Positions 34,616-46,018 of a stretch of DNA of 64,000 bases are shown in pieces. Numbering within the stretch: the first letter of the stretch is position 1; every line of letters begins with the position of its first letter. The position numbers were made by a program, and so were the translations under genes. Origin of the DNA: Quillaja saponaria (taxonomy: Eukaryota > Streptophyta > Magnoliopsida > Fabales > Quillajaceae); NCBI GenBank assembly GCA_029379385.1, contig CM055611.1, forward strand, positions 12,966,062-13,030,061, given 5' to 3'. Under the pieces are notes generated by a model. That model saw only the letters and a program-made list of their open reading frames with translations. It was not told the origin of the DNA and ran no database searches.

Positions 34616-35987
34616 TTCAAACTTGTAAAAACCAAGTTCATAATTAAAAGTTATAACCTATTAAATAGACAAATTAAGTAATACTTGAAAATTTTAAAAT
34701 TTTAAAAAAATTACTATGTATTAAAAGTTTTCATAACTATAATATTATTGTTTTAACTTTTAAAATATATATTATTAAATATTTTTCAATAATTATATGT
34801 TAATAGTAGTTAATATTGAATTTCTCAATTTTTTTATTTAACAAATATCTAATAAGAATAATATTTTTAAGTATTTCTCAAATTTATGAAATAATTTTTT
34901 TTAAAAAATGCTATGAATAAATGAGTTATATTAAGAGCATAATTTCCATGATTATAATGTTGTTCTTTTATTTTTTAATTTTTCTTCCATATTAAGAATT
35001 AAAAAAATATATATAAATATAATTTTTTGTTTGGTTAAATTTATCTATTTGTTTATGAATATAAAAGTGGTTTAGTGAAAGAAATTTATTTTTAAAATAC
35101 CCTATATAAGTTTTATTATTACACAAATACTTTTTGATTGATTTTATTTCAAATAGACTATTTATTTTTTTACTTCTTTCCTAATTTTCTTTCCATTTTA
35201 ATATTAATAGAATTATAATTTTTTTTTTCATAATTCTTTTCAATATTAATAAATTTATAATTTATCAATATATCAATAATAATTAAATTGAATTTCTCAA
35301 TTTTTTATTTAGTAAGTTACAAAAAATTATAAATTTAAATTTAAAAAATGTTACAAATTAAAAGAAATATTAAGTGTATAGTTTTTATGATTATAATATT
35401 ATTGTGTTAATTACTTTTCATCTTTAAAATTTTAAAAAAATTATATGTTTATATTATAAATTAAATTTTTTATTGGCTTTAATTGTAATTGTTAATATAA
35501 TTAACATAGAGTATTATTTTATTTAACTATAATTTCTTGTTATGTATATCAACTATTGATGAACATTTATTTATATATAATAAACACGATTAATGCATAA
35601 TATGCCACGAAAGTAAAATAAAATTCAAAAATGAAAACTATATCCAAACATCTGTATGTAAAACGTATGTTATAGATTTCATCTTTTTATTGCAGCTTAT
35701 GGAGTAAATTAGGGATGACTATTTCATTTCTTTCAGGAATAGGATTTTGTATTTAGGATCGATAAGAAAAACTAATTAAATGAAAATAAATTTTACTGTA
35801 TATATTTAGGATTGATCACTCTAGTTGAATTAATCAAATATAAATAAATTTTACTTTATGTATTTAGGATTGACTGTAGCTATCCTTGGATGGTAGTTAT
35901 ATCAAATGTTCACTATGAGTAATTATTTCAACTACCAAAACGATCTAATAAATGTACATAATGCACATTCACACTTGTTAGACTGTT
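34616..35987. other. AT-rich intergenic sequence upstream of the B3 gene
   Basis: No gene or element was recognised. Very AT-rich with many A and T runs. TTTTACTTTATGTATTTAGG-type words repeat at about 35790-35870. Confidence 0.5.
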
Positions 35988-38372
35988 GTGGCACCAATGA
36001 CCGAGAGTGAAGACGGTACAGAGCTAGCACACTGGTTACCAAAGAAAGCCTTCAGCTGCTTCAAATCTATACTACGGATTCTGACAATTATAAAAGAAAG
36101 AGAGAATCGTCCGGCTATGGCTGTCCAGTTTTTCAAGATAATTCTCCATCAGAGTCTCATGGATGGAATGCTTGTAAGCATTTGCTTCTTCTCCACATAT
36201 TTACTTTTCTGGGTTTGCTTTTTTTTTTCTTTTTTTTGACGAAGGCTGTGGTGTAATATTGAAGAAAATATGAAGTTTCATGTTTAGCTGTTGTTATCTA
36301 TTAGCTTTTCCTGCCACTTCGTGTGTATATTACTATCTTGCAATTTGAACAGTAAGTCACTTAGGTTATGTAGCAGATGTGGAGGTGAGTTTGGGAAAAG
36401 AAAACCCATATAGTCTTGAGCATCTTCTGTAACTAATTAGACCTACACAATTGAGTCTCTCTCTCTACCTCCTCTCAATTACTGACTAATGACTATTGAT
36501 ACATTCTTTCTTGAGAAAATGCAGAGTGCATACTCTTAAGTATGAAATCTTATCCCATTGGACATTAGTTATTAAAATGAGGTAACTTGTTTAGAATTAG
36601 TAAAAAAAAAAAAGTCTAATTAAATGGAGTTAGTAAGAGTAATAATTGTGGTGCAATAGCTAATATATGTCTCTTTTACCAGTTAGCACCTCTGTTTTAG
36701 AATTACATATATATTGTATTATTGACTGAATGTTCTTGACAGAGGATTCCAAGAAAGTTTGTAATGAAATACGGAGCAGACTTATCAAATTTGGTATTTC
36801 TTAAGCTACCAAATGGAGAAGAATGGAAAGTGAATTTGACAAAACAAGATGGGGAAGTGTGGTTTCAAAATGGTTGGAAAGAATTTGCAGAACATTACTC
36901 TCTAGCCCATGGGCACCTATTGGTTTTCAGATATGAAAAAACTTCATATTTTCATGTACACATATTTGATGTAAGTGCTATAGAGATTGACTATACTGAT
37001 CAAGAACTCCATGTTTTGGACAAGGAGGAATCTGATCAGAATGAAGATCCCTCAGTTCAAATCTTGATTGATAGTGATGATGACTCAGTTGCTGACATAT
37101 TGACTGAAAGTGATGACGAGTCAGTTGAAATCTTGGAGCTGATTCCGTCATGTCAAAAAAGAAAGGAGAAATCATCTGTAGAATGTATTCAACCATGTAA
37201 GATAATGAAAACAAGTGAAGGTGGTAAAGCCAAGAGCAACCCAACTCTGCCTATAAAGTCTCCATATACCAGACATAAAGGCATTCAATCTGAAGGAACA
37301 AAAGTGAATGAAGATTTCCATTCTAGTAAGACTAAGAGAGAATATCAAGGTATCTATCTTAATTGTATTTTGTTTAAGCAGCATGGTTTCTGCATAAGAT
37401 AAAACTGTTTGATACCATATTCTCATATCTCTAATTTCACATTTTACCAGAACCTGAGGTCCTTGGATGCAAGCAGTCATTGGATGGTCTTGAAAATGAT
37501 AGAGCTTTCGAGAGAGCTTGGAAGTTTAACTCCAAATATCCATTTTTTAGGATTTCTATGTCACGGTCATATGCTAATGGAGCTAAACTGGTAAGCGTTT
37601 AACCATAACTATCACTAAATCATTTTGCAGATGACAGAATGTTCTCTTTAATCTAGGGGTTTACACAATTGAATCTTCATTTTCTTACCTGCCTTTTATT
37701 TCATCTTCTTGAACAGAATTTACCAACCAAATTTGTAAGGACATATCTGGAACAAAACCGAGGTTTATCAGCTGCCACCCTTCAGACCCCTGATGGAAGA
37801 ACTTCGCATGTTAAATACCGTTTCCAAATATATCAGAAATTACCAAAAGTTGAATTCCAGTATGGTTGGAGGTCATTTGCAGTCGACAATAATTTGAAAG
37901 TTGGTGATGTTTGTATTTTTGAGATGATTAATAGCTCTGAACTTACCTTCAAAGTTTCCATTTTCCCAGTTGTTCAAGATCGAAAGGTTCCTAGATTTCT
38001 TGGTAGGTGGACAAATGTGTCGTAAAAACTTGTTCCATTTGGTTTAATTTCTTAAATAACTAATTTGTTCTCCGGATAACTATTTCATATTTTCTAACAT
38101 TTATGTTTATCAAAATTTTCATTTCACTGGTTCATGGATTCCGGGTAAACAATGTGGAAACCAAGAGAGGCACAGCAGATAATCGTGAATTCGACTGTAC
38201 TAATGATGGGAATTCTGCAGAAAGAGGTAGCAACAGAGGCATGACTTCCTCTGCAAACTGCTTCACTCATAAGGTTCTTAAGAGGAGGGAATTAATGAAT
38301 ACTAATAGAACCATAGCACTTGAGAGAGCTACTGCTTTTCAGTCCAGCAATCCATTTTCAAAATTCTCATGA
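35988..38372 (+). CDS. REM-type B3 transcription factor, two complete B3 domains
   Basis: I model five exons: up to 36173, 36743-37349, 37451-37590, 37717-38002 and 38176-38372, each bounded by GT..AG with phases that agree. B3 domain 1 spans exons 1-2 (FFKIILHQSLMDGML joined to RIPRKFVMKYG, later GWKEFAEHYSLAHGHLLVF). An acidic linker with D/S-rich repeats follows. Domain 2 spans exons 3-4 (YPFFRISMSRSYANGAKL, then NLPTKFVRTYL, GWRSFAVDNNLKVGDVCIF). REM proteins are plant nuclear DNA-binding factors, often reproductive. Translation may start at 36117 (MAVQFFKIIL; 428 residues), which suits the family better than 35988 (471 residues). The exon 5 acceptor is weak; reading on from exon 4 would instead stop at 38025. 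Exon 5 ends at a frameshift in a third B3 domain. Introns sit at the same B3 position (after GML and after AKL). Confidence 0.82.
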
Positions 38373-38680
38373 AACCATCCTACATTACTTCTAAATGTAA
38401 CTTGGTAATCTCATAACTGAAAACCTATCAGCTTTTTTCCTTTTATGTTGCAAAATGATGACACAAATCACTTGAAGAACAAACACTGGAAATGATGCTA
38501 TTGATCATTACAGAGTAAATATTTCAAAAACATTTATTGTCTTTGTGAATTTTTTTGGTAGCACATACCATGCATGTTTGCCATGTCATACTTCAATTTC
38601 AAATAGAAAGAAAGAGATGTCATCCTGCGGGTTTCAGATCAGAAAGTCTGGCCTGTTAAGTACATTTCCAGGGAGCCAAA
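38334..38680 (+). pseudogene. Third B3 domain, left half, broken
   Basis: ATAFQSSNPF begins a third B3 domain, but one T appears to be missing at about 38360, so the frame stops at 38372. In the shifted frame KILMKPSYITSKCNL continues to a donor-like TTG/GTAATC, the same intron position as in domains 1 and 2. A new exon at 38562, after GGTAG, reads HIPCMFAMSYFNFK, a TAG stop, then KERDVILRVSDQKVWPVKYI to 38680, where a copia element begins. There are therefore three independent lesions. Confidence 0.8.
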
Positions 38681-39211
38681 TGTTGGTTATAGAATGTAAT
38701 AGTAGTGTTGTTTTGGTAGTGGGGTTATCCTACAACGGTAGAAGGAAGGGAAAAAAAAAAAGTTTTATGTATTAATTTTATTTTAGAAGGGTTATATTTA
38801 TTTTGGAAGAATTGTAATTCATTTAATTATATTTTATTTAATTTCTGAATAAAAGAATTTCAATTTATTTTGAAGAAATATACTTGTTTCAAATGATACA
38901 ACTCTTCAAAAAATAACTCTACAGACCTTATAAATTAAGGAGTATGTGAACACACAAGAATATATGAAATTTTCTTTCTTTCTTCTTTCCTAAGTACTTT
39001 TCAAATACAAAGTTCATATAGAGAAATTCGAAGGGGAAGTTTTCAAGATTGCTGTTTGAAAATTTCGGTGATTCTATTGTATCTTGGAAGTGATTTGCCG
39101 ACAATCCTACTACCAAACTATTTCAACAGTGAGGGCAAATATCAATTTAAAAATAGTGATTCTCACGCCTTAAAACTAGATTTCATTCTCAGTATGCATA
39201 ATTTCCTAATA
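38681..39211 (+). repeat. 5' LTR of the copia element
   Basis: It starts TGTTGGTTATAGAATG and ends ATTTCCTAATA. It aligns with 43706-44399 throughout, apart from a duplication in the other copy. Confidence 0.82.
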
Positions 39212-39231
39212 ATTATAAAGTGATATTTATG

Positions 39232-39702
39232 ATGGAGTCTAGAAGCGAGAACACTTTCAAAGTACTGAACCAGGATTGTGCAAAGTTGGATAGGTTTGAT
39301 GGGACAAATGTCACTTGTTGGAAGGACAAAATAATGTTCCTTCTAACTGTGTTGAAGATCTCCTACATCCTTGATCCAAAATTGCCAAATCTTCCACAAG
39401 CAACACTAGAAGACAATGCAGAGACGAAGGCAGAACGTAAAAAACGTGAAGAAGATGAGTTGCTGTGCAAAGGACACATTCTAAATTCTCTAGCCAATCG
39501 ATTGTATGATTTTTTCAATACAATGAAATTTCCAAAAAAAATCTGGAAGGCACTTGAGTATAAATACAACACAAAGAAACAAGGCACAAATAAGTTTATA
39601 ACTAGAAATATTTCGAAGTTTCTATGCTTGATAATATTTGTGTTAGATCAAGTGCATGAGTTACAAATTTTGGTTTCAAAACTTAAAGATAGATGTTCTT
39701 AA
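39232..39702 (+). pseudogene. Copia gag (UBN2-type)
   Basis: The frame opens just after the 5' LTR with MESRSENTFKVLNQDC. It has the LDRFDGTNVTCWKDKIMFLL pattern and the KKIWKALEYKY segment of plant copia gag. A frameshift or stop ends it at 39702. The zinc knuckle lies further on at about 40017-40060 in another frame (CYRC, then K-R-L-G-I) and has lost its later Cys/His spacing. Confidence 0.82.
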
Positions 39703-39894
39703 ACAATTACAAGTGGGAGCAATTATTGCTAAACTCCCTCCCAGTTAGAATGGTTACAGAAAAAAAACTCCTTCATACCACTAAGGATTTTAGCTTAAAA
39801 CAAATCCACAAACATTTGAGGATTAAGGAGGAAACTTGAAATTGTGAAAAAACACTCAATGCTCAATCTGGAAGTTCTAAAGTGAATTATGTAG

Positions 39895-40440
39895 ATGGAA
39901 ATAAGATTCAGAATCACCATGGAGGGAATAACAAGAGAAAGCATCCCAACAATGATAACAATGGCAACACAAACAATCATAACAATTTCAAGAAACAAAG
40001 GACATAAACCAGGAAGTGTTATCGCTGTAAAAGACTGGGCATATCAAGAAAGAATGCAGATTTTTGAAGAAACTAAAGAAGGAAGGAGACAGCAATAAGG
40101 TTAACATGATTGAAAAAGATGAGTCCATTGATCTTGTTGCAATGATTTATATTATACATATTGGAATGATATCCGAATTGCATATGGAAAGGATTACCAA
40201 GTCTAATGACTGGTGGTATGGTTCTAGTGCAATAGTGCACATTTGTAATAACAAAGATCAGTTTAAGCACTATGAAGGTGCTGTAGATGGGCAATAAGTG
40301 CTTATGGGTAATCATAATACTGCTAAAGTATTTGGCAAAGGTAGTGTGGAACTCCAGTTTACATCCAAGAAGAAACTTCAACTTGTTAATGTTTTCCATG
40401 TTCCTGATATTAGAAAAATCTAGTGTCTATAACTTTGTTA
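39895..40440 (+). pseudogene. Copia gag end and protease region
   Basis: Asn/His-rich linker and knuckle remnants are followed by SNDWWYGSSAIVHICNNKD and KHYEGAV. This is the protease segment of copia polyproteins, where an Asp-Ser/Thr-Gly active site is normal. Here GSS replaces it, so the catalytic Asp is absent. FHVPDI-like sequence follows near 40395. Confidence 0.75.
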
Positions 40441-40673
40441 TGTAAGAAAGGTTTAAGTCTGTGCTAGAGTCTGATGAGCTGATATTGTCCAAGAATGGAC
40501 TATTTGTTGAGAAAGGATATTTGATGAAATGTTCAAATTAAGTATTAATAAAACACAGAATGTTGCTTATGTTGCTAAGTGTTCTTCTTTTTCTTTAGGG
40601 AATAATTGTCTAGCATATGGTAATTATAGGTCATTAAAATTTATGGCTAAGCAAGGATTAATTTCTTATAATC

Positions 40674-41330
40674 ATGATGAAAAAGGAAAATGTAAAATTT
40701 TGCATTCAAGCTAAGATGACCAAGACATCTTTTCCTGAAGTGGAGAGAAACACAGATTTGTTAGAACTTGTTCATTATGATATTTGTGAATTAAATGGCA
40801 TTCTAACTAGAGGTGGAAACTGGTACTTCATTACTTTCATTGATGATTCATCTAGATTCACTTGTGTATTTAATGAAACATAAAGATGAAGCTTGCAATA
40901 TGTTTAAGTGTTATAAAGCCCCTGTAAAGAATCAAAAAGAAAAGAAAATCAAGATATTGCGTAGCGATAGAGGTGGGGAGTATTTTCTCACTGAATTCTC
41001 TTCTTTTTGTGAGGAAAATAGTATTAAACTAGTGCTCTATATACTCCAAAGCAAAATGGCTTGGCAGAAAGGAAAAATAGGACTCTAGTTGATATGATTA
41101 ATTCTATAATCTTGAAAGCAAAATTACCATTAAATCTATGGGGTGAAGCTTTACTTAGTGCATGTCATGCTCATAATAGAATACCTTCAAGAAAAACTAA
41201 AACATCCTTATATGAATTATGGAAAGGCAGGAGACCCAATCTAAGTTATCTTAGAGTATGAGGCTGTTTGGCCTTTTATAGAGAAATTGATCCTAAAAGA
41301 ACATGTGCAAAAAATTCTAAAGCTTACAAG
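40674..41330 (+). pseudogene. Copia integrase
   Basis: Two overlapping frames carry the integrase core: LLELVHYDICE, then FITFIDDSSRFTCVF, ILRSDRGGEYF and AERKNRTLVDMIN. These include the D, D and E positions of the rve domain, but in different frames separated by shifts near 40870 and 41060. LNLWGEALLSACHAHNRIPS follows, and a stop interrupts the end near 41261. Confidence 0.85.
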
Positions 41331-41395
41331 TTGTTAGACTTGGAATCTAATGTTATTGTAGAATCAAAAGATGTTGAATTTATCGAAAATAAATT

Positions 41396-43130
41396 TTGGA
41401 TGATAACACCAATGCTTTAGAATCTATGAAAACACAAGTAACAAACTCTAATCCTATTTCTCTTACTAGTACTAAAAGAAAGACGACTAAACATTCTTCA
41501 GAAGTTAGAATAAGTCAAAGGCCAAGGAAAGAGAAGAGTTTAAATCCTAATTTTATATCTTCTCAATCCATTGTCTTTCTAGTAGAAGGTGATAGGACCA
41601 TTGTACTAAATAAAATACCTATTGTGCTAAATATTAAAGATGATCCAAAGACATTCAATGAAGCTATGGCTTCAAGAGATTCAACTTTTTGGAAAGAGGC
41701 AATAAATGATGAGATGTATTCTCTATTTTCAAATAATACATTGGTATTGTCAGACTTACCTCTAGGCTCAAAGCCAATTAATTGGGTGTAAATGGCTACT
41801 TAAAAGGAAGTATAATAAAGATGGGTTTATTCAAACTTTCAAGGCTGGGCTAGTAGCAAAAGGATTTAGAGAAAAAAAGGGTATAGACTATGACACGTGT
41901 GCACCAATAGCTAGGTAAACTTCCATTAGAGTACTTTTTGCATTAGCATCAATTTATGTGCATCCAATGGATGTGAAAACTGCATTTTAAAATGGTGATC
42001 TAGATGAAGAGGTATATATGGAACAATCTGAAGGATTTGTGTTACCTGGAAATGAAAAGAAAGTTTGCAAGTTAATAAAATCGTTATACGGTTTAAAGCA
42101 AGCACCTAAACAATTGCATGAAAAATTTGATTCTATAATACTTGCTTATGGTTTTAATCATAACAATGATGATAAATGCATATACTCTAAGTTTACAGAT
42201 GATTATAATGTTATAGTGAGCCTTTATGTTGATGATTTGCTCATTTTTGGAACTAACATGGAAGGTGTAAGTGAAACTAAGAAGTATCTAACTTCAAAGT
42301 TCCAAATGAAGGATTTAAATGAAATAGATACTATCTTAGGCAGCAAAGTTAAGAAACATGGTGGAGCTTATACTATGTGCCAATCTCATTATATTAAGAA
42401 GATACTTCTTAAGTTTAAACACTTCAATACCAAAGAAGTAAATACTCTGTATGACGTTTCATGTGAATTGAATGAAAAGGCTAGAAGATTAATCGCACAA
42501 TTGGAGTATGCTAGTGCAATTGGTAGCCTTATGTATGTCATGCATTGTTCTAGACTGGGTGTTCCTTTTGCAACTTGCAAGTTGTCTAGATATATTAGTA
42601 ACCCTGGCGTTGATCACTGGAAAGCAATTAGTAGAGTTCTTGTCTATTTAAAAAGAACTATCAATTTGGGATTATTTTATAATAAATATCCTGCGATACT
42701 AGAAGGATATATTAATGCTAGTTCGATAACAAGTATTAGTGATAACAAATCAACGTATGGTTGGATGTTTACCATAGGAGGAGGAGCTGTCTTGCGGGCT
42801 TCTAAGAAACAAACATGTATAACACATTCCACAATGGAATTCGAGTTTGTAGCATTGGCTACAACAAGCAAGGAGAGCTGAATGGCTGAGAAATTTATTA
42901 TTGGATATTAAGTTGTGGCCACAACTGTTGCCATCAATCTCTTTGCACTATGATAGTGAAGCTACTATGTCTAGAGCATACAATAAAATATATAATGCCA
43001 AATCTAGATATATTAGTTTGAGACATGACTATGTAAGGGAATTGATATCATAAGGTATCATTACCATAGTATATGTGAGATCAAGCAAAAACTTGGCAAA
43101 TCCATTCACTAAAGGACTATAGAGAGATTT
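41396..43130 (+). pseudogene. Copia reverse transcriptase and RNase H
   Basis: RVT_2-type start FWKEAINDEMYSL at about 41688. There is a shift near 41790 and another stop near 41988. The main open stretch is 42018-42881, with KSLYGLKQAPKQLHEKF, the polymerase SLYVDDLLIFG motif, and SAIGSLMYVM. The RNase H part follows (GGAVLRASKKQTCITHST). EGYINAS stands where the family has an Asp-containing EGYxDA motif. A further shift at 42881 leads to LRHDYVRELIS and NPFTKGL. Not functional. Confidence 0.87.
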
Positions 43131-43705
43131 TGTCATGTCAACATCAATAGGAATGGGTCTAAAACCTTTTTGTAATAGTCAACAGTAATAGGAACCCAAC
43201 TTTTACTTGTTTTGTTACTAGTTAAAGGTTTAATGGGTAATAACAAGTTACTAATAATTGACTGACTGCACTAAATGCAAACTATTATGAATATTTAGTA
43301 TGAGTGATTTTGATATACTCTTAATGAAGTTCAAAACAAACAATAAAACCTTAAGTAATAGGAGGTTAAAGGAACTTCACCTATATGAACATAAGGAGTG
43401 GTGTCACTTCTAGCAAGGTTTGGATTACTTTGTAAATGTTCATGAAACCAGGATGTAGAACATGGCCATGATAGTGGTAACAATGCTCAGTGAACTTCTC
43501 TAAGAACTTGAAACTTTCGCGTGTGTGGTATTTCTGGTACTAATAATAAAGAATCTTGGTTTAAAGCTAAAAAGCAACCAATGATTTTGTTAGAACTTTG
43601 AAATTACTTACACTAATTGATGGTTTAAACAACAGATACCTTCTTGTATGCATGAATCTATCACTATTTGGACTAAAACATAACATTACATTCTAAGTGA
43701 GGGAT

Positions 43706-44399
43706 TGTTGGTTATAGAATTTAATAGTTATGTTGTTTTGACAGTGGGCTTGTCCTACAACGGTAGACTGAAGAAGAAAAAAAGTTTTACATATTTTTTT
43801 TATTTTGGAAGCATTATAATTCATTTATATTTTATTATTTTCTGAATAAAAGAATTTTAGTTTATCTTGAAGAGATATACTTTTTGTTTCAAAGGAGGCG
43901 ACTCTTCAAAAGATAACTCTTCAAACCTTATAAATTAAGGAGTCTGTGAACACACAAGAATATATGAAATATTCTTTCTTACTTCTTTCCTACATACTTT
44001 TCAAATACACAATTCATACAGAGAAGTTCTAAATGAAGGGAAGTTTTCAAGACTGCTGTTTGAAAAGGATGTAACTCTTCAAAAGATAACTATTTAGACC
44101 TTATAAATTAAGGAGTCTGTGAACACACAGGAATATATAAAATATTCTTTCTTTCTTCTTTCTTATGTATTTTTCAAATACACAATTCATACAGAGAAGT
44201 TCTGAAGGGAAGTTTTCAAGGCTACTGTTTGAAAATTTATGTCACTTTATTGTATCCTAGAAGTGATTTACAAACAATCCCACCAGCAAACTGTTTCAAC
44301 AGTGGGGGAAAATATCACTTTAAAGATAATGCTTCTCACGCCTTAAATTAAAGACAGATTTCATTCCCCTTATTCATAATTTCCTAACATTAAATAATG
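43706..44399 (+). repeat. 3' LTR of the copia element, with internal duplication
   Basis: It starts TGTTGGTTATAGAATT and ends TTTCCTAACA. It is longer than the 5' LTR because a ~173-bp segment is tandemly repeated (43901-44073 and 44074 to about 44240, both starting ACTCTTCAAAAGATAACT). Confidence 0.85.
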
Positions 44400-44404
44400 C
44401 AACA

Positions 44405-44545
44405 ACAATCATTCGTTAGTTTTCTAGAGGATGGAATGAATTTGTTGGGGGCAATAGTTTAAAGCATGTGATAGTTTATGTCTTTGACCTCATTAGGGGA
44501 ACTAAATTTATGCTTTAAGTTGTCATATACCAAGCAAGTGAAAAT
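44405..44545 (+). pseudogene. Third B3 domain, right half
   Basis: Directly after the copia element one frame from 44420 reads FSRGWNEFVGGNSLK, then V-Y-V-F-D-L-I-R-G-T-K-F. This is the GW..F...N.L..GD.CVF.L end of a REM B3 domain, with HVIVY where VGDVC is usual. It fits exactly after VWPVKYIS on the left side, so the element split one domain. A stop follows at KFML. Confidence 0.8.
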
Positions 44546-44814
44546 CTAGATTGTTCCTTGTCTCTAAGTAAAAGGGCTGTTTTATTTCATATTAAACCTT
44601 TAACTAATCTAAATAACAAAGAAATATTGTTGTACCAAAAAAATATTTGCATTGCTAATATTGATGAATTTCAAAGGCCTTCAAACAATGTTGAATGACA
44701 AACTAGTAAGTTGTAGTCTAGAGAAGAGGTCTTAAAATACGCAAACATAAAACACTATGAACTGATCAAGAATTTGTGAATATGAAACAAGCAAGTTGAT
44801 GCAATTGACTCTCA

Positions 44815-45250
44815 TAAAGAACACGAGTTTTTCGAATACTCTTCTTCATCTTCAGAGGATTCTGAAACTCTTGAAGCTACTAGCAAATTCAATTTGGAGA
44901 ATCCATATGGAGAAGTCATGTATGGTATGAACATAAAAAAGTATATATCAGACTCATGAACATATAAATCTGCTTTCTTATTTGATATTAAGGAAAAATC
45001 TATCTTATATATGCAGAGTGTTCCACGTGTCTTTGCGAAGAGCCACGAACAAGTGGTAATATTATAATGCCACAAGTTAGGTCGAGATCATGGCCAGTAA
45101 AGGTGATATATTATTCACATCATGCATGTTGGTTGGCTATATGCAAAGGAAAATGAATTGCAAGTAGGTGATGTTTGTGTCTTTTAGCTAATTAAGGGGG
45201 ATGGTGATGTGCTAAAAGCTTCAAATTTTAGGCACCCTAGTAGAACTTGA
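44815..45250 (+). pseudogene. Fourth B3 domain, two decayed exons
   Basis: Exon A, about 44822-44958, is an acidic Ser-rich linker (EYSSSSSEDSETLEATSKF) leading into NLENPYGEVMYGMNIKKYI, the first strand of a B3 domain. Exon B from 45017, after ATGCAG, reads SVPRVFAKSHEQVVIL. In a shifted frame RSRSWPVK follows, then NELQVGDVCVF, a stop, and LIKGDGDVLK. Order and intron position match domains 1-3, so this is the tail of the same ancestral gene. Confidence 0.75.
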
Positions 45251-45420
45251 TGCATAGCTTATGTTATATCATATAATATGGTAACTTGTAAGAAAAGCTT
45301 CATTGAAACATATTTTGATGCTTTAGCTGTAATAATGCATTACTAAGATATTTTAGGAAATGTAGTTGTGTTTTCCATGTGTATAATGTTGAGGAGTCAA
45401 CTAATTGAAGGCCCATATTC

Positions 45421-45453
45421 ATATATATATATAGAGAGAGAGAGAGAAAGAAA
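45421..45453. repeat. (TA)n(GA)n microsatellite
   Basis: A TATATATATA tract runs into GAGAGAGAGAGA. Confidence 0.9.
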
Positions 45454-45675
45454 GGATATGTAACAAACTAGAACTCAAAAGCTTAAGCAAACAAGCTGTT
45501 CAAAGTTAATTAACATATATACATATATGTATATAGATGACCTTTAATTATGTTTTATTTATTTTTATGTAGAAATGACTAGTTATTCTTCACATAAAAA
45601 ATTGACAAAAACTCAACATGTGACTGCATAATTGGGTTGCTCACTCAGTCTCCAAGAGATCCATTGGGGAGTTAA

Positions 45676-46018
45676 GCTTGGTTTGGTAATATTGTAACTT
45701 TTGGAGAAGTGTTATGTTATTCTGACTTTCTTATAACTGCTTTTAAAGTCACAATAATAGTATTTGGTAAAATAATATAAAAACTGCTCTCAATAAGTAG
45801 AAGACACAAAATTAGAATTGGTTTAGTAATGTTGTGTTTTATTAGAAAATAATGTTATATTAGTTTTTAAAATTTTTGATAGCAAAAGCCAGCTTTTAAA
45901 AGCACTATTGGTTTTTAAAAGTCCAAAACAGAAGCTTTCTAATTTTATTTTTTTTACCAAACATAAAAAAAATTGACTTATGCTCTTCATCATCCAAAAT
46001 AGCATTACTAAATTAAGC
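45676..46018. mobile_element. MITE with about 35-bp inverted ends
   Basis: The left end is GCTTGGTTTGGTAATATTG. The right end, reverse-complemented, is GCTTAATTTAGTAATGCTA, followed on both sides by TTTTGGA and GAAG words. The inside has a further copy of the TTGGTTTAGTAATGTTG end at about 45820. No transposase. The family is unassigned. Confidence 0.55.

Larger units (their letters stand above)
38681..44399 (+). mobile_element. Ty1/copia retrotransposon inserted in the third B3 domain
   Basis: The 5.7-kb element has LTRs 38681-39211 and 43706-44399 and, in copia order, gag, zinc knuckle, protease, integrase, RT and RNase H. A polypurine tract (AAGTGAGGGA) precedes the 3' LTR. No standard primer-binding site was recognised after the 5' LTR. 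The flanking 5-mers (CCAAA, TTAAA) do not match, so the TSD is lost or an end is misplaced. All coding domains carry frameshifts or stops, so it is inactive. Confidence 0.88.

Noticed and set aside
36978..37480. Minus-strand frames opposite the B3 gene
   Set aside because: They lie over B3 exons and introns and resemble no protein family.
38545..38775. 76-codon plus frame
   Set aside because: It crosses the edge of the copia LTR and is out of frame with the B3 exon in this region.
38676..44404. Target-site duplication for the copia element
   Set aside because: CCAAA on the left and TTAAA on the right do not agree, so none is claimed even though both LTRs are clear.
44812..45075. Minus-strand 87-codon frame
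   Set aside because: Antisense to the fourth B3 pseudo-exons, which explain the sequence better.
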